A stretch of 64,000 nucleotides of DNA from Cellvibrio fontiphilus_A (GTDB taxonomy: Bacteria; Pseudomonadota; Gammaproteobacteria; Pseudomonadales; Cellvibrionaceae), in NCBI RefSeq assembly GCF_042646205.1, contig NZ_JBHRTF010000004.1, forward strand, positions 248,001 through 312,000, in the 5' to 3' direction. The notes under the pieces are model-generated. The model was not told where the DNA came from. It ran no database searches and was given only the letters and a program-made list of their open reading frames with translations. The translations under genes were made by a program, and so were the position numbers. This document shows, in pieces, positions 1 through 8,667 of the stretch; position 1 is the first letter of the stretch; the number at the start of each line of letters is the position of its first letter.

Positions 1-31
1 GGTGGCGGCACAGCTCACAAAGGCATTCATC

Positions 32-253
32 ATGAAAGCAGACATTCATCCAAATTACGTTGACGTTGCAGTAACTTGCAGCTGCGGCAATAGCTTCACT
101 ACTCGCTCTACTCTGGGTAAGGCATTGCACGTAGACGTATGTGGCAGCTGCCACCCTTTCTACACTGGCAAGCAAAAAATTGTTGATACCGGTGGCCGTA
201 TCGATCGCTTTACCAAGCGTTTCGGCAGCCGTATCGGTGGCGCCAAGAAGTAA
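32..253 (+). CDS. rpmE: 50S ribosomal protein L31, zinc-binding form
   Basis: Ribosomal protein bL31 of the large subunit. The 73-residue product carries the four cysteines of the zinc-binding form: TCSCGN (Cys16, Cys18) and VCGSCHP (Cys37, Cys40). The frame is open back to a GTG at base 2, but the ATG at 32 gives the usual family N-terminus MKADIHPNY and the usual length, so I start there. A strong intrinsic terminator begins 45 bases after the stop. The promoter is outside the window. Proteins with the cysteines are normally the zinc-replete paralogue; no zinc-free partner is present here. Confidence 0.97.
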   Translation: MKADIHPNYVDVAVTCSCGNSFTTRSTLGKALHVDVCGSCHPFYTGKQKIVDTGGRIDRFTKRFGSRIGGAKK

Positions 254-297
254 GGTTAACGACTTGTCGGTTAGCCTTATTGCCAAGGTGCTGAAGA

Positions 298-329
298 CGC
301 CGGGAATGAAAATTCCCGGCGTTTTTTTA
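298..329 (+). terminator. Intrinsic terminator of rpmE
   Basis: A perfect 10-bp stem (298-307 with 312-321) closed by a GAAA tetraloop is followed by seven T. It is a textbook Rho-independent terminator. The proposed ATG of the next gene (306-308) lies in the left arm and loop. Confidence 0.9.
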
Positions 330-1106
330 TGTGCTTTTTTCTCCTTTTCCTCTGCGGCGGATTGCGGTTATCCAGCCGGCGCCTTTTATGAGGTCGCCAA
401 GGTTGCTGATGGCGACACCATCAAACTGGCAGATGGTCGCTCGGTTCGGGTGTTGGGTATCAATGCGCCCGAAATTGCCCATGGTAAAAGTGCGGCGCAG
501 CCTCTTGGTCGCGAATCCCGTGCGGCGGCGCAAGTATTTGTCCGGCAGGCAGGTGGGCGGGTGCGGCTCGGATTTGAGCGTGAAAAGTCAGATCGTTACG
601 GCCGACTGCTCGCTCATGTTTACGACAGTAACGGTCGTAGTTTGGCGGTTGAGTTATTAAAACAAGGAATGGCGCTGCAAATATCCGTTCCCCCGAATGT
701 GACTCAGGAAGCATGTTTGCTCAGCGTTGAGCGCCGCGCCCAAGTGCAGCGTTTAGGGGTGTGGCGCAATCGGTATTGGAATGCCTTTCCCGTTGAGTCG
801 CTAAAACCCGGCGATGAAGGTTTTCGTTATTTACGAGGGCGGGTTGTGCGAGTGGATGTCAATTCATCTGTTTGGCTGGAGCTGGATGGAAATCTGGTGG
901 CGCAAATATCAAAGCGTGATTGGGCGGGTTTTGGTTATAGCAAACAGCAATGGCTGAAACTGAAAGGTCAGCACATCCAACTGCGAGGCTGGGTTAGAGC
1001 GCGCAATGTTACCCGGTCTGGAAAAACGCATAATTTCAAGCCGTTGGTAGTGCAATTGCGCTCACCCGCTGCTTTGCAGGTGAGTGCTGCAGATACCAAG
1101 GATTAA
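306..1106 (+). CDS. Secreted staphylococcal nuclease-like (TNase) protein
   Basis: Predicted exported nuclease of the SNase/thermonuclease family. From the ATG at 306 the product is 266 residues, with a short signal peptide (MKIPGVFLCAFFSFSSA, then ADCG). The SNase core follows: VADGDTIKL, VRVLGINAPE, KSDRYGRLLAHVY and GMA. These contain family-typical catalytic positions: Asp of DGDT, Arg of VRVLGI, and the D-R-Y-G-R segment. About 120 further residues (GRVVRVDVNSSVWLELDGN onward) resemble an added OB-like domain. The frame is open back to 141, but that part overlaps rpmE and gives no sensible leader. The chosen start has no clear ribosome binding site and sits inside the rpmE terminator. 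Expression therefore probably depends on read-through or an unseen promoter. Confidence 0.8.
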   Translation: MKIPGVFLCAFFSFSSAADCGYPAGAFYEVAKVADGDTIKLADGRSVRVLGINAPEIAHGKSAAQPLGRESRAAAQVFVRQAGGRVRLGFEREKSDRYGRLLAHVYDSNGRSLAVELLKQGMALQISVPPNVTQEACLLSVERRAQVQRLGVWRNRYWNAFPVESLKPGDEGFRYLRGRVVRVDVNSSVWLELDGNLVAQISKRDWAGFGYSKQQWLKLKGQHIQLRGWVRARNVTRSGKTHNFKPLVVQLRSPAALQVSAADTKD

Positions 1107-1115
1107 AAGAGGGTT

Positions 1116-3530
1116 TTAGAATAGCTCTTCAGGTAACGTAACCTGTTCACTCGCTTCGTTCCCTGCCGCTGATGTGCGAGCGGTGTCTTCGCCTAAAAAT
1201 ACCTCAAAAATAGCATCCGGGTCGCCTGGCATGGCGGGTTTGCCTGTGTCCGGGTTGATTCGTACAGTGACAATGCCTTCAGGTTGACGAGGTAGGTTGT
1301 CCGGTACTCCCTCAAGGGCGATACGCATAAAATCAATCCAGATTGGCAGTGCTGCCGAGCTGCCAAATTCGCGTTTACCCAGCAGGGTATTTTGGTCGAA
1401 CCCAACCCATACTGTTGTTGCGATATTGGGGTTGTAGCCAGAGAACCATGTGTCGCGTGGGCCATTGGTTGTGCCTGTTTTTCCCGCCAAATCGCGGCGT
1501 CCCAGTTGTTTCGCCAGGCGCGCGGTGCCTTTATCAACTACATCGCGAAGGATTGAGTCCATTAAGTAGGCTATGCGCGCATCAATAATTCTTGGTGCTC
1601 GCTCACTCGTGTCCAGGCTGGGAACTGCAGGTAGCTCTGAACCGTCTTCAGCGTAAGTGATGGATCGATTTTCACACTCCTTACATACTCGTTTAGGGCG
1701 CGCTTCGTAAACGACCCTGCCCTTGTCATCTTCTATGCGGGTAACCAGATAAGGGTCAACCTTGAATCCACCATTTGCAAAGCTGGCGTAAGCAGTTGCC
1801 ATCTGTAGCGGAGTGAGCGCATGGGTGCCCAGGGCAAGAGTGAGATCGCGCGGAAACTCCTTAGGATTAAAGCCAAAGCGCGCAAGGCTATCCAGGGCGG
1901 TTTGCATACCAATACTGCGCAGCAGGCGAATTGATACCAGATTGCGTGAACGATAAAGCGCTTGTCGCAGACGCATTGGCCCTACAAATTTGCCATCGTC
2001 GTTTTCCGGACGCCAGGCGACCCCAGTGCTGGTATTTTCTATGACAATAGGTGCGTCATTGATAATAGATGCAGGAGTAAAGCCATTTTCTAATGCGGCA
2101 GTATAAAGAAGGGGTTTGAAGCTGGAGCCTGGTTGGCGGAATCCCTGCGTTGCACGATTGTAGTGGCTTTGGTTGAAGTCAAATCCACCTACCAAAGAGC
2201 GTATAGCGCCATCCAGTGGGTCAAGCGATACCAATGCTGCTTGAATGGCGGGAACCTGACTAAATTGCCACTGGGCATCATCATTTTTAGTGATACGTAC
2301 CACATCACCGGCTTTAAGAAAGTCAGTTGCTTTGGTGTAGGCGGGGCCTCGGCTGTCTTCAGTGATGTATGGCCGCACATTCGATAGCCCCTGACTCCAA
2401 TCCAGATCAATCTGTTCTCCATTGCCCAGCAGTACTTTGATAGTTTTTTCGGTAACTTGCAAAACGGCAGCGGGATCTATTCCTCCAAGGCTTGGAATAG
2501 TCTGCAGTTCGTCTTGCCAATCTGACAGGTCAGGCTGTGTTGAAGGTTTAAGGCGGCGTTCCGGCCCGCGGTAGCCGTGGCGCTGGTCGTATCCTAATAG
2601 CCCTTTTAGTACGGCCGCCTGAGCTGTGGCCTGCATTGCGCTGTCAACACTGGTATAAACTTTGTACCCTTCGGTATAGGCTTTGTCGCCGAAGCGATCC
2701 AGCACTTCCTGTCTAGCCATCTCCGAAATATAAGGCGCTTGAACATCCAGTGTGGTGCCGTGATAACTGGCGGTATTGGGTTCATTAATGGCTGCTTCGT
2801 ATGTCTGCTGATCTATGTGGCCCAGCTCATACATACGGCCGATGATCCAATCACGGCGAATCATGGCTCGTTTTAGATTGGCTAAAGGGTTGTAGGCGGA
2901 AGGGGCCTTGAGTACACCCACGATCATGGCGTATTGGGCAACGCTCAGCTCTTTAATATCTTTCCCATAGTAGATTTGCGCGGCGGACTGTAGGCCATAA
3001 GCGCGATTACCAAAAAACATCTTGTTGTTAAATAACTCAAGGATTTCCTCTTTAGTAAATTTTCTTTCAATTTCAATGGATAAGAGGATTTCGTTAAACT
3101 TACGTGAGAAGACCTGTTTGCGAGTGAGAAAGAAATCACGCGCCAACTGTTGAGTGATTGTACTTCCTCCCGATTGGATGGCGCCGGATTTTAGAATTTG
3201 TGAAGCGGCGCGCAACATGCCTTTTATAGAAACTCCATGATGATCAAAGAACTCTGCATCTTCGGCGGAGAGGAGTGCTTTTATATAAAGGGGAGGGATC
3301 TGATCGTAAGTAAGCGGGGTGCGGCGCTGTTCACCAAATTCGCCAATAAGCTTGCCGTCGCTTGAATAAACGCGTAATGGCGTCTGTAATTTGATTTCAC
3401 GCAAAGTCTCTACTGAAGGTAATTTGGGGCTTAAGTAGAGATAAAGCCCGGCAAGTGTCACCAAGGTAACGCTAATGCCGGCCAGTAACAGCCAAAAAAT
3501 AATGCCAAAGAGGGATTTTTTACTGAACAT
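1116..3530 (-). CDS. mrcA: Penicillin-binding protein 1A (class A PBP)
   Basis: Bifunctional peptidoglycan synthase anchored in the inner membrane. The 804-residue product has a cytoplasmic stub and one N-terminal membrane helix (about 8-33). The glycosyltransferase domain follows, with EDAEFFDHHG (Glu90 as catalytic base), GGSTITQQL and RKFNEILLSIEIE. The transpeptidase domain has SSFK (Ser469 nucleophile), SRN and KTGTT (about 685). An ORF/OB-like insert lies between them, and the tail is acidic. The frame extends to 3581, but that ATG overlaps a TATAAT-like -10 sequence, so I use the ATG at 3530. The gene is divergent from pilM, the arrangement common in pseudomonads and relatives, and its end lies 9 bases from the nuclease gene on the other strand. 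Confidence 0.95.
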   Translation of the reverse strand: MFSKKSLFGIIFWLLLAGISVTLVTLAGLYLYLSPKLPSVETLREIKLQTPLRVYSSDGKLIGEFGEQRRTPLTYDQIPPLYIKALLSAEDAEFFDHHGVSIKGMLRAASQILKSGAIQSGGSTITQQLARDFFLTRKQVFSRKFNEILLSIEIERKFTKEEILELFNNKMFFGNRAYGLQSAAQIYYGKDIKELSVAQYAMIVGVLKAPSAYNPLANLKRAMIRRDWIIGRMYELGHIDQQTYEAAINEPNTASYHGTTLDVQAPYISEMARQEVLDRFGDKAYTEGYKVYTSVDSAMQATAQAAVLKGLLGYDQRHGYRGPERRLKPSTQPDLSDWQDELQTIPSLGGIDPAAVLQVTEKTIKVLLGNGEQIDLDWSQGLSNVRPYITEDSRGPAYTKATDFLKAGDVVRITKNDDAQWQFSQVPAIQAALVSLDPLDGAIRSLVGGFDFNQSHYNRATQGFRQPGSSFKPLLYTAALENGFTPASIINDAPIVIENTSTGVAWRPENDDGKFVGPMRLRQALYRSRNLVSIRLLRSIGMQTALDSLARFGFNPKEFPRDLTLALGTHALTPLQMATAYASFANGGFKVDPYLVTRIEDDKGRVVYEARPKRVCKECENRSITYAEDGSELPAVPSLDTSERAPRIIDARIAYLMDSILRDVVDKGTARLAKQLGRRDLAGKTGTTNGPRDTWFSGYNPNIATTVWVGFDQNTLLGKREFGSSAALPIWIDFMRIALEGVPDNLPRQPEGIVTVRINPDTGKPAMPGDPDAIFEVFLGEDTARTSAAGNEASEQVTLPEELF

Positions 3531-3579
3531 TTTTTCTATGTGAATTAATGGGTTAGCGAAGCTGCTGCAGGTGGCCGGC

Positions 3580-3608
3580 ATTATACGGGCTTTTTGCCTG
3601 TTTACATA
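3580..3608 (-). promoter_or_regulatory. Candidate promoter of mrcA
   Basis: On the reverse strand a perfect TATAAT (3585-3580) lies 50 bases before the chosen mrcA start. The -35 at the right spacing (TATGTA) is poor. The -10 overlaps the alternative upstream ATG, which argues against that ATG being used for translation. Confidence 0.4.
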
Positions 3609-3620
3609 TTCATCGGTTTG

Positions 3621-3648
3621 TTGCAGGCTTAAGTTAAAGTGCTATAAC
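3621..3648 (+). promoter_or_regulatory. Candidate promoter of the pilMNOPQ operon
   Basis: TTGCAG (3621-3626), a 16-base spacer and TATAAC (3643-3648) lie 37 bases before the pilM start, in the gap between the divergent mrcA and pilM genes. This is a reasonable sigma-70 promoter by eye. Confidence 0.45.
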
Positions 3649-3684
3649 ATAAACAACGTCTAAGTTACGGATATAGATAGAAAA

Positions 3685-4752
3685 ATGGGCATTTTCAGTT
3701 TCCTCGATAAGAAAGCAAAACCGGTGATCGGGCTTGATATAAGCTCCACCTCGGTCAAGTTGCTTGAACTCAATCGTGTGGGCGACCGCTATCGGGTTGA
3801 GTCCTATACCGTAAAAGCGCTTCCACCAAATGCAGTCGTTGAGAAGAACATAGCTGACCCAGCCGCTGTGGCTGAGGTTATCCGCTCAATGGTCAAGCAA
3901 TCTAAAACCAAACTCAAACATGCTGCTGTTGCTGTAGCTGGTTCAGCAGTGATCACGAAAATGATCGACATGCCGATTGACCTCAGCGATGACGCCATGG
4001 AGAGCCAGATTGCCGCCGAGGCAGATCAATATATTCCTTTCCCTCTTGAAGAGGTGATGCTCGATTTTGAAGTTCAGGGCATATCCCCACGCAATCCTGA
4101 CCAAGTCGAAGTCTTGCTTGCAGCTTGTCGTCGCGAGAATGTTGACGTGCGCCAGCAAGTATTAAGTGATGCAGATCTGATCGCTGAAAAGATTGATATC
4201 GAAGCCTATTGCATGGAGAGAGCCTTTGAGTTGATCGCTGAGCAGTTGGAGGATCAGGAGGGGCAGGTAGTTGCGATTATCGATATAGGCGCAACCATGA
4301 CCACACTCAGCGTGTTGGTGGATGGTAAAACGGTGTATACCCGTGAACAGCTATTTGGTGGCCGTCAGCTTACTGAGGAAATTCAGCGTCGATACGGTTT
4401 GTCCCGTGAAGAAGCTGGGCTTGCTAAAAAGCAAGGTGGATTACCAGACGATTATGAGATGGAAGTGCTGGCGCCATTTAAGGATGCTGTTGTGCAGCAA
4501 GTCACTCGATCTCTTCAGTTTTTCTTTTCCGCCAGTCAATACAATGATGTTGACTACATTATTCTCGCCGGTGGTGTTGCCTCGTTAGAGGGATTGGTTG
4601 GTCTGATCGAAGAAAAATTGGGTACACAAACAGTTGTTGCCAATCCCTTCGCCAAAATGTCTGTTTCCTCAAGAGTTAATGCCGTGTCTTTGGCTAATGA
4701 TGCGCCTGCATTGATGATTGTTACTGGGCTGGCAATGAGGAGTTTCGACTAA
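3685..4752 (+). CDS. pilM: Type IV pilus assembly protein PilM
   Basis: Cytoplasmic actin-like (FtsA fold) component of the type IV pilus alignment complex; it binds the N-terminus of PilN at the inner membrane. The product is 355 residues. The ATPase-type motifs are visible: GLDISSTSVKLLEL near the N-terminus, AIIDIGATMTTLSV in the middle, and IILAGGVASLEGL before the C-terminus. The N-terminus MGIFSFLDKK is typical of the family. It is the first gene of pilMNOPQ, and its stop overlaps the pilN start by one base (TAATG), so translation is probably coupled. Confidence 0.96.
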   Translation: MGIFSFLDKKAKPVIGLDISSTSVKLLELNRVGDRYRVESYTVKALPPNAVVEKNIADPAAVAEVIRSMVKQSKTKLKHAAVAVAGSAVITKMIDMPIDLSDDAMESQIAAEADQYIPFPLEEVMLDFEVQGISPRNPDQVEVLLAACRRENVDVRQQVLSDADLIAEKIDIEAYCMERAFELIAEQLEDQEGQVVAIIDIGATMTTLSVLVDGKTVYTREQLFGGRQLTEEIQRRYGLSREEAGLAKKQGGLPDDYEMEVLAPFKDAVVQQVTRSLQFFFSASQYNDVDYIILAGGVASLEGLVGLIEEKLGTQTVVANPFAKMSVSSRVNAVSLANDAPALMIVTGLAMRSFD

Positions 4753-5339
4753 TGGCCAAGATTAACTTATTACCTTGGCGCCAAGCCTATCGCGAAGAGA
4801 AAAAGCGCGAATTTATTGGAATTATTATTGCCATTGTCATGATGGCATTGCTGGGGGCATATGCTTGGGTTGCGAGTGTGCAATCGGCAATAGAGAATCA
4901 AAATGCTCGCAATCAGTTGCTTAAACAAGAGATTGCCAAACTTGATGCTCAGGTAAAAGAAATTAGCGAGATTAAAAAGGTTCGTGATGATTTATTGGCT
5001 CGCATCAAGGTTATTACTGATTTGGAAGGAACACGTCCGGTTATTGTTCGCTACTTTGATGAAATGGTAAGAGCCATTCCTGATGGTGTGTGGCTGACTA
5101 GCATTGATCGCAAAGGGGATCTGGTCACTATCGAAGGGGTTGCTGAGTCATATAATCGAATTGCAAGCTTTCTCAGAAATCTTGAGGCTTCTGAATGGTA
5201 TGCATCACACAATCTCATTTCTGTGGATGCGGCCCCAGATGAAGGTGAAGATGCAAGTGTATTCAAGATGACTGTTCAGACCTCAGCTCCAGTAGATCCT
5301 CTTAGCGAAGCAGCGCAATCTGCTGGAGGAAAAAAATAA
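4752..5339 (+). CDS. pilN: Type IV pilus inner membrane protein PilN
   Basis: Inner membrane alignment protein (195 residues). The N-terminus MAKINLLPWRQAYREEK holds the INLLPWR motif that docks into PilM. One membrane helix follows (about 22-43), then a coiled-coil stretch (about 46-85), then a small periplasmic ferredoxin-like domain that pairs with PilO. Both ends overlap their neighbours by one base (pilM stop, pilO start). The acidic/serine-rich tail ends in GGKK. Confidence 0.95.
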   Translation: MAKINLLPWRQAYREEKKREFIGIIIAIVMMALLGAYAWVASVQSAIENQNARNQLLKQEIAKLDAQVKEISEIKKVRDDLLARIKVITDLEGTRPVIVRYFDEMVRAIPDGVWLTSIDRKGDLVTIEGVAESYNRIASFLRNLEASEWYASHNLISVDAAPDEGEDASVFKMTVQTSAPVDPLSEAAQSAGGKK

Positions 5340-5956
5340 TGTCGTTTCAGGAAACCCTCGATCAATTAAAAGATTTTGATGTCAACAATATTGACTTCGA
5401 CAAGGCAGGTGTATGGCCTTGGCCCGCCAAGCTTTTTGTCTGCCTTATCTTGATCTGTCTGATATTTGCGGGCACTTACTATTTTAAGATTAGTGATTTG
5501 AATATCCAACTTGAAACTGTTGTTGCTCAAGAGGCCACGCTCAAAGCTACCTATGAAAAGCGTAGTTTTGAAGCTGCTAATCTGGATGCCTACAAAGCGC
5601 AGATGGAAGAAATGAAAGTGACATTCGATTCGCTTCTTTCTCGCTTACCAGCAAAAACAGAGGTTCCAGGTCTGCTTGAGGATGTGGGGACGCGCGCAGG
5701 TGAAAGCGGTTTAACCAATATCAATATTAATTTTAGACCTGATGTAGTGGCCGAATACTACATTGAGGTGCCTATCGATATTTCGGTAGATGGTGGTTAT
5801 CACGATATGGGTGGGTTTGTCAGTGGTGTTGCTGGTATGCCAAGGATTGTAACTCTGCACGACTTTTCTATCAGCTCTTCAAAAACAAATAAAACGCTGA
5901 GCATGAAAATTGTTGCGAAAACGTATCGTTACAAAGCTCAGGAGGGAGACAAATGA
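5339..5956 (+). CDS. pilO: Type IV pilus inner membrane protein PilO
   Basis: PilN partner in the periplasmic part of the alignment complex (205 residues). There is a short cytoplasmic N-terminus, a membrane helix (about 30-48, LFVCLILICLIFAGTYYF), a coiled coil (about 50-95) and a PilO-type ferredoxin-like domain ending near KTYRY. The start overlaps the pilN stop by one base; the end overlaps pilP by four bases (ATGA). Confidence 0.95.
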   Translation: MSFQETLDQLKDFDVNNIDFDKAGVWPWPAKLFVCLILICLIFAGTYYFKISDLNIQLETVVAQEATLKATYEKRSFEAANLDAYKAQMEEMKVTFDSLLSRLPAKTEVPGLLEDVGTRAGESGLTNININFRPDVVAEYYIEVPIDISVDGGYHDMGGFVSGVAGMPRIVTLHDFSISSSKTNKTLSMKIVAKTYRYKAQEGDK

Positions 5957-6477
5957 TGAATGCCTTTCGTTATGTCCCCTTGGTGTGTGCCTTATTTTTG
6001 GTTGGGTGTGAGCAGTCTAGCCATCAGGATATTGTTAATTTCATGGAGGAGGCTAAGCGGCGCCCTAAAGGGCAAATAGAGCCTTTGCCGACTTTCAGCC
6101 CTTACCAGCCATTTGCGTACAGTGCGATGACGTTGCGCAGCCCTTTTGAAAAACCTATTCCAGTTGATGAGACTGCTGCAAAAGGAGGGCGTACAGTTGT
6201 TCCTGATTTAACACGGGAAAAAGAGTTTCTCGAGCGATTTAACGTAACCGCGTTGAAAATGGTAGGAACCATAGAGAAGTCGGGGAAATTGTGGGCTTTA
6301 ATTGATAATGGTGAGCGTGATGTAGTGCCGGTCACTGTTGGCAATTATCTCGGAATGAATCACGGCAAGATTATTACAACTAGTCCATCACAGATCGAAA
6401 TCATGGAGATCGTGGGTGATGGTTCAAATGGTTGGGTTGAACGTCCCAGAATTATTAAATTAGAAGAGAAGGAATAA
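5953..6477 (+). CDS. pilP: Type IV pilus lipoprotein PilP
   Basis: Inner membrane lipoprotein (174 residues) that links PilN/PilO to the PilQ secretin. The signal peptide ends in the lipobox FLVGC (Cys19). After a flexible, proline-rich linker (SPYQPFAYSAMTLRSPF) comes the HR-type beta domain (LKMVGTIEKSGKLWALID...) that binds the secretin N-domains. It overlaps pilO by four bases; pilQ starts six bases after its stop. Confidence 0.94.
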   Translation: MMNAFRYVPLVCALFLVGCEQSSHQDIVNFMEEAKRRPKGQIEPLPTFSPYQPFAYSAMTLRSPFEKPIPVDETAAKGGRTVVPDLTREKEFLERFNVTALKMVGTIEKSGKLWALIDNGERDVVPVTVGNYLGMNHGKIITTSPSQIEIMEIVGDGSNGWVERPRIIKLEEKE

Positions 6478-6483
6478 GCAGAT

Positions 6484-8667
6484 ATGCGTGCTCTATTCAC
6501 TCCGGGGTTGAATATGCGTAAATTTTTAACTGTATTGGTTGGCTTCTTGGTGGCACCAATATCTTTGGCAAATACATTAACTGACATTGGTTTTTTTCAG
6601 TTGCCGGGAGAGCGTTTTGAGGTGCGGATGTCATTTGACTCTCCGCCTCAGATACCCCAAGGTTATACCATTGAAAAACCAGCGCGTATTGTGCTGGATT
6701 TCCCTGATGCCGTGAGTGCACTTAAGGAACGTCGTTATCCATTAGCTGTGGATAATGGGCAAAGTGCTATGGTCCTCACGAGTGAAGGCCGCACGCGTTT
6801 AATATTGAACCTCAATGATTTGGCGCCCTACACAACTCGCACTGATGGCAATAATTTTATTGTCGAGGTCGGTGCTGCCAAAGGCATGGAGGGTAAGCAA
6901 GCTGTTCGTCCATCCGTGGATATAACTCAAAAAAGCGGATTAAAAGATACCGACATTACACCCAGTCAAACACGAATCACTAACGTAGATTTTCGCCGTG
7001 GCACAGCAGGCGAAGGGCGAGTAGTGATTACTCTCTCAGATCCAAAAGTTTCTGCTGATATGGTGGGTACTGGCGCCGGTGTGCGGTTAACATTCAAAGA
7101 TGCATGGCTGCCTCCAGAGCTTCGCCGTCGACTTGATGTTGTTGATTTTGCAACTCCTGTGTCTTTAGTTAGCGCTGGACAAGAGGGTGAAAGTGCTGTG
7201 CTGAATATTGCTGCAGGTGGAGACTTTGACTATTTGGCTTATCAAACTGATAAGGAATATGTTGTTAGTATTAAGCCTCTTACTGAGCAGGAAAAGCAGG
7301 AAAAGAAAAAAGATTTTGAGTACACCGGCGAAAAGTTATCGCTTGATTTTCAGGACATTGAAGTTCGTGCTGTATTGCAAATCATCGCTGATTTTACTGA
7401 CTTGAACCTAGTTGCCAGTGATACCGTTCAAGGCCGAATTACGCTACGTTTGCAAAATGTACCTTGGGATCAGGCTCTGGAAATGGTTCTAAAGAATAAA
7501 GGGCTGGATAAGCGTCAAGTTGGTAACGTTCTGATGGTTGCTCCTGCTGCTGAAATTGCAGAGCGTGAGCGTCAGGAAATCACGACCAAAAAGCAACTTG
7601 AGGAGCTTGCTCCACTGAGAACTGAGTACATTCGTGTTCGTTATGCAAATGCAAAAGAAATGTTTGAATTATTCCGCGGTGATTCGGGAGGTGGTTCTGG
7701 TGGCGGTGCAGGCGGTGGGTCTGGTGGTAGCCGTGCAACTGGCAGTGTTCTCTCTGAGCGCGGTCAGGGGGTTGTCGATGAACGCACCAACTCTATTATC
7801 ATCACTGATACGGCAGAGCGAATCGAGGCATTTAAGCGTTTGGTGGATCAAATTGATATCCCAATACGCCAGGTAATGATTGAGGCCAGAATCGTAATTG
7901 CCAACACCGATTTCCAACGTGAGCTTGGTGTTCGCTGGGGGGGGATAGGCTATAACGAAAAACCAGGCAGCCGGATCATTGATTTTGCCGGATCAAGAGA
8001 GGGGCTAGATGATACTGATGGTACAAGTCCGCGAGATTGGTTTGTGCAAGGCCCTGATGACAATAGATCATTTGATATAAATGAAGCTGACGCAGTTGAT
8101 CTTGCTGTTGCCAACCCTTATGCCAGCGCAGCAATAGGTGTGCTAACAGACAATACCTACTTGGATTTGGAGTTAAGCGCACTGGAGAATTCTGGTTATG
8201 CGGAAATCGTTTCCCAACCTAAGGTGATTACTAGCGACAAGCAGTTGGCAGTAATCAAGTCCGGTAAAGAGATTGGTTATCAGGAAACGGCTCCGAGTGG
8301 CGGTACAACTACAGGTTTCCGTGAAGCAGTGCTGAAGCTGGAAGTGACTCCTCAGATTACGCCCGACAATCGCATTATCATGGATTTGATTGTTTGGAAG
8401 GATTCGATTGGTCAAAACACTCCTTCTGGTGTGCCGACTGTCGATATCACACGTTTAGAAACAAAAGTGCTTGTAAACAATGGTCAAACAGTGGTTCTTG
8501 GTGGAGTCTTCTCTTTGGAGGGGACGAAGGGGGAAAACAAGGTTCCTGTATTAGGGGATATTCCTTACTTGGGACGCTTGTTTAAGAAAACAGTTGATAA
8601 TCAATTCAAGACTGAGCTGCTGATTTTTGTTACGCCAAAACTGATGTCGGATACCTTGTCAAACTAA
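6484..8667 (+). CDS. pilQ: Type IV pilus secretin PilQ
   Basis: Outer membrane secretin through which the pilus exits (727 residues). Domain order: signal peptide, AMIN-type beta domain(s) in the first 270 residues, secretin/TonB short N-terminal domain (about 285-350, LDFQDIEVRAVLQIIADFT), NolW-like domain (about 375-460) and the GspD/PilQ secretin barrel (about 470-720). The barrel ends with the VPVLGDIPYLGRLFK and ELLIFVTPKL motifs. ATG at 6484 follows GGA at a rather long spacing. An in-frame ATG at 6514 (MRKFLTVLVGFL...) would give a cleaner signal peptide and may be the true start. A glycine/serine run (about residues 399-416) interrupts the NolW-like region. The gene ends overlapping aroK by one base. 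Confidence 0.95.
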   Translation: MRALFTPGLNMRKFLTVLVGFLVAPISLANTLTDIGFFQLPGERFEVRMSFDSPPQIPQGYTIEKPARIVLDFPDAVSALKERRYPLAVDNGQSAMVLTSEGRTRLILNLNDLAPYTTRTDGNNFIVEVGAAKGMEGKQAVRPSVDITQKSGLKDTDITPSQTRITNVDFRRGTAGEGRVVITLSDPKVSADMVGTGAGVRLTFKDAWLPPELRRRLDVVDFATPVSLVSAGQEGESAVLNIAAGGDFDYLAYQTDKEYVVSIKPLTEQEKQEKKKDFEYTGEKLSLDFQDIEVRAVLQIIADFTDLNLVASDTVQGRITLRLQNVPWDQALEMVLKNKGLDKRQVGNVLMVAPAAEIAERERQEITTKKQLEELAPLRTEYIRVRYANAKEMFELFRGDSGGGSGGGAGGGSGGSRATGSVLSERGQGVVDERTNSIIITDTAERIEAFKRLVDQIDIPIRQVMIEARIVIANTDFQRELGVRWGGIGYNEKPGSRIIDFAGSREGLDDTDGTSPRDWFVQGPDDNRSFDINEADAVDLAVANPYASAAIGVLTDNTYLDLELSALENSGYAEIVSQPKVITSDKQLAVIKSGKEIGYQETAPSGGTTTGFREAVLKLEVTPQITPDNRIIMDLIVWKDSIGQNTPSGVPTVDITRLETKVLVNNGQTVVLGGVFSLEGTKGENKVPVLGDIPYLGRLFKKTVDNQFKTELLIFVTPKLMSDTLSN

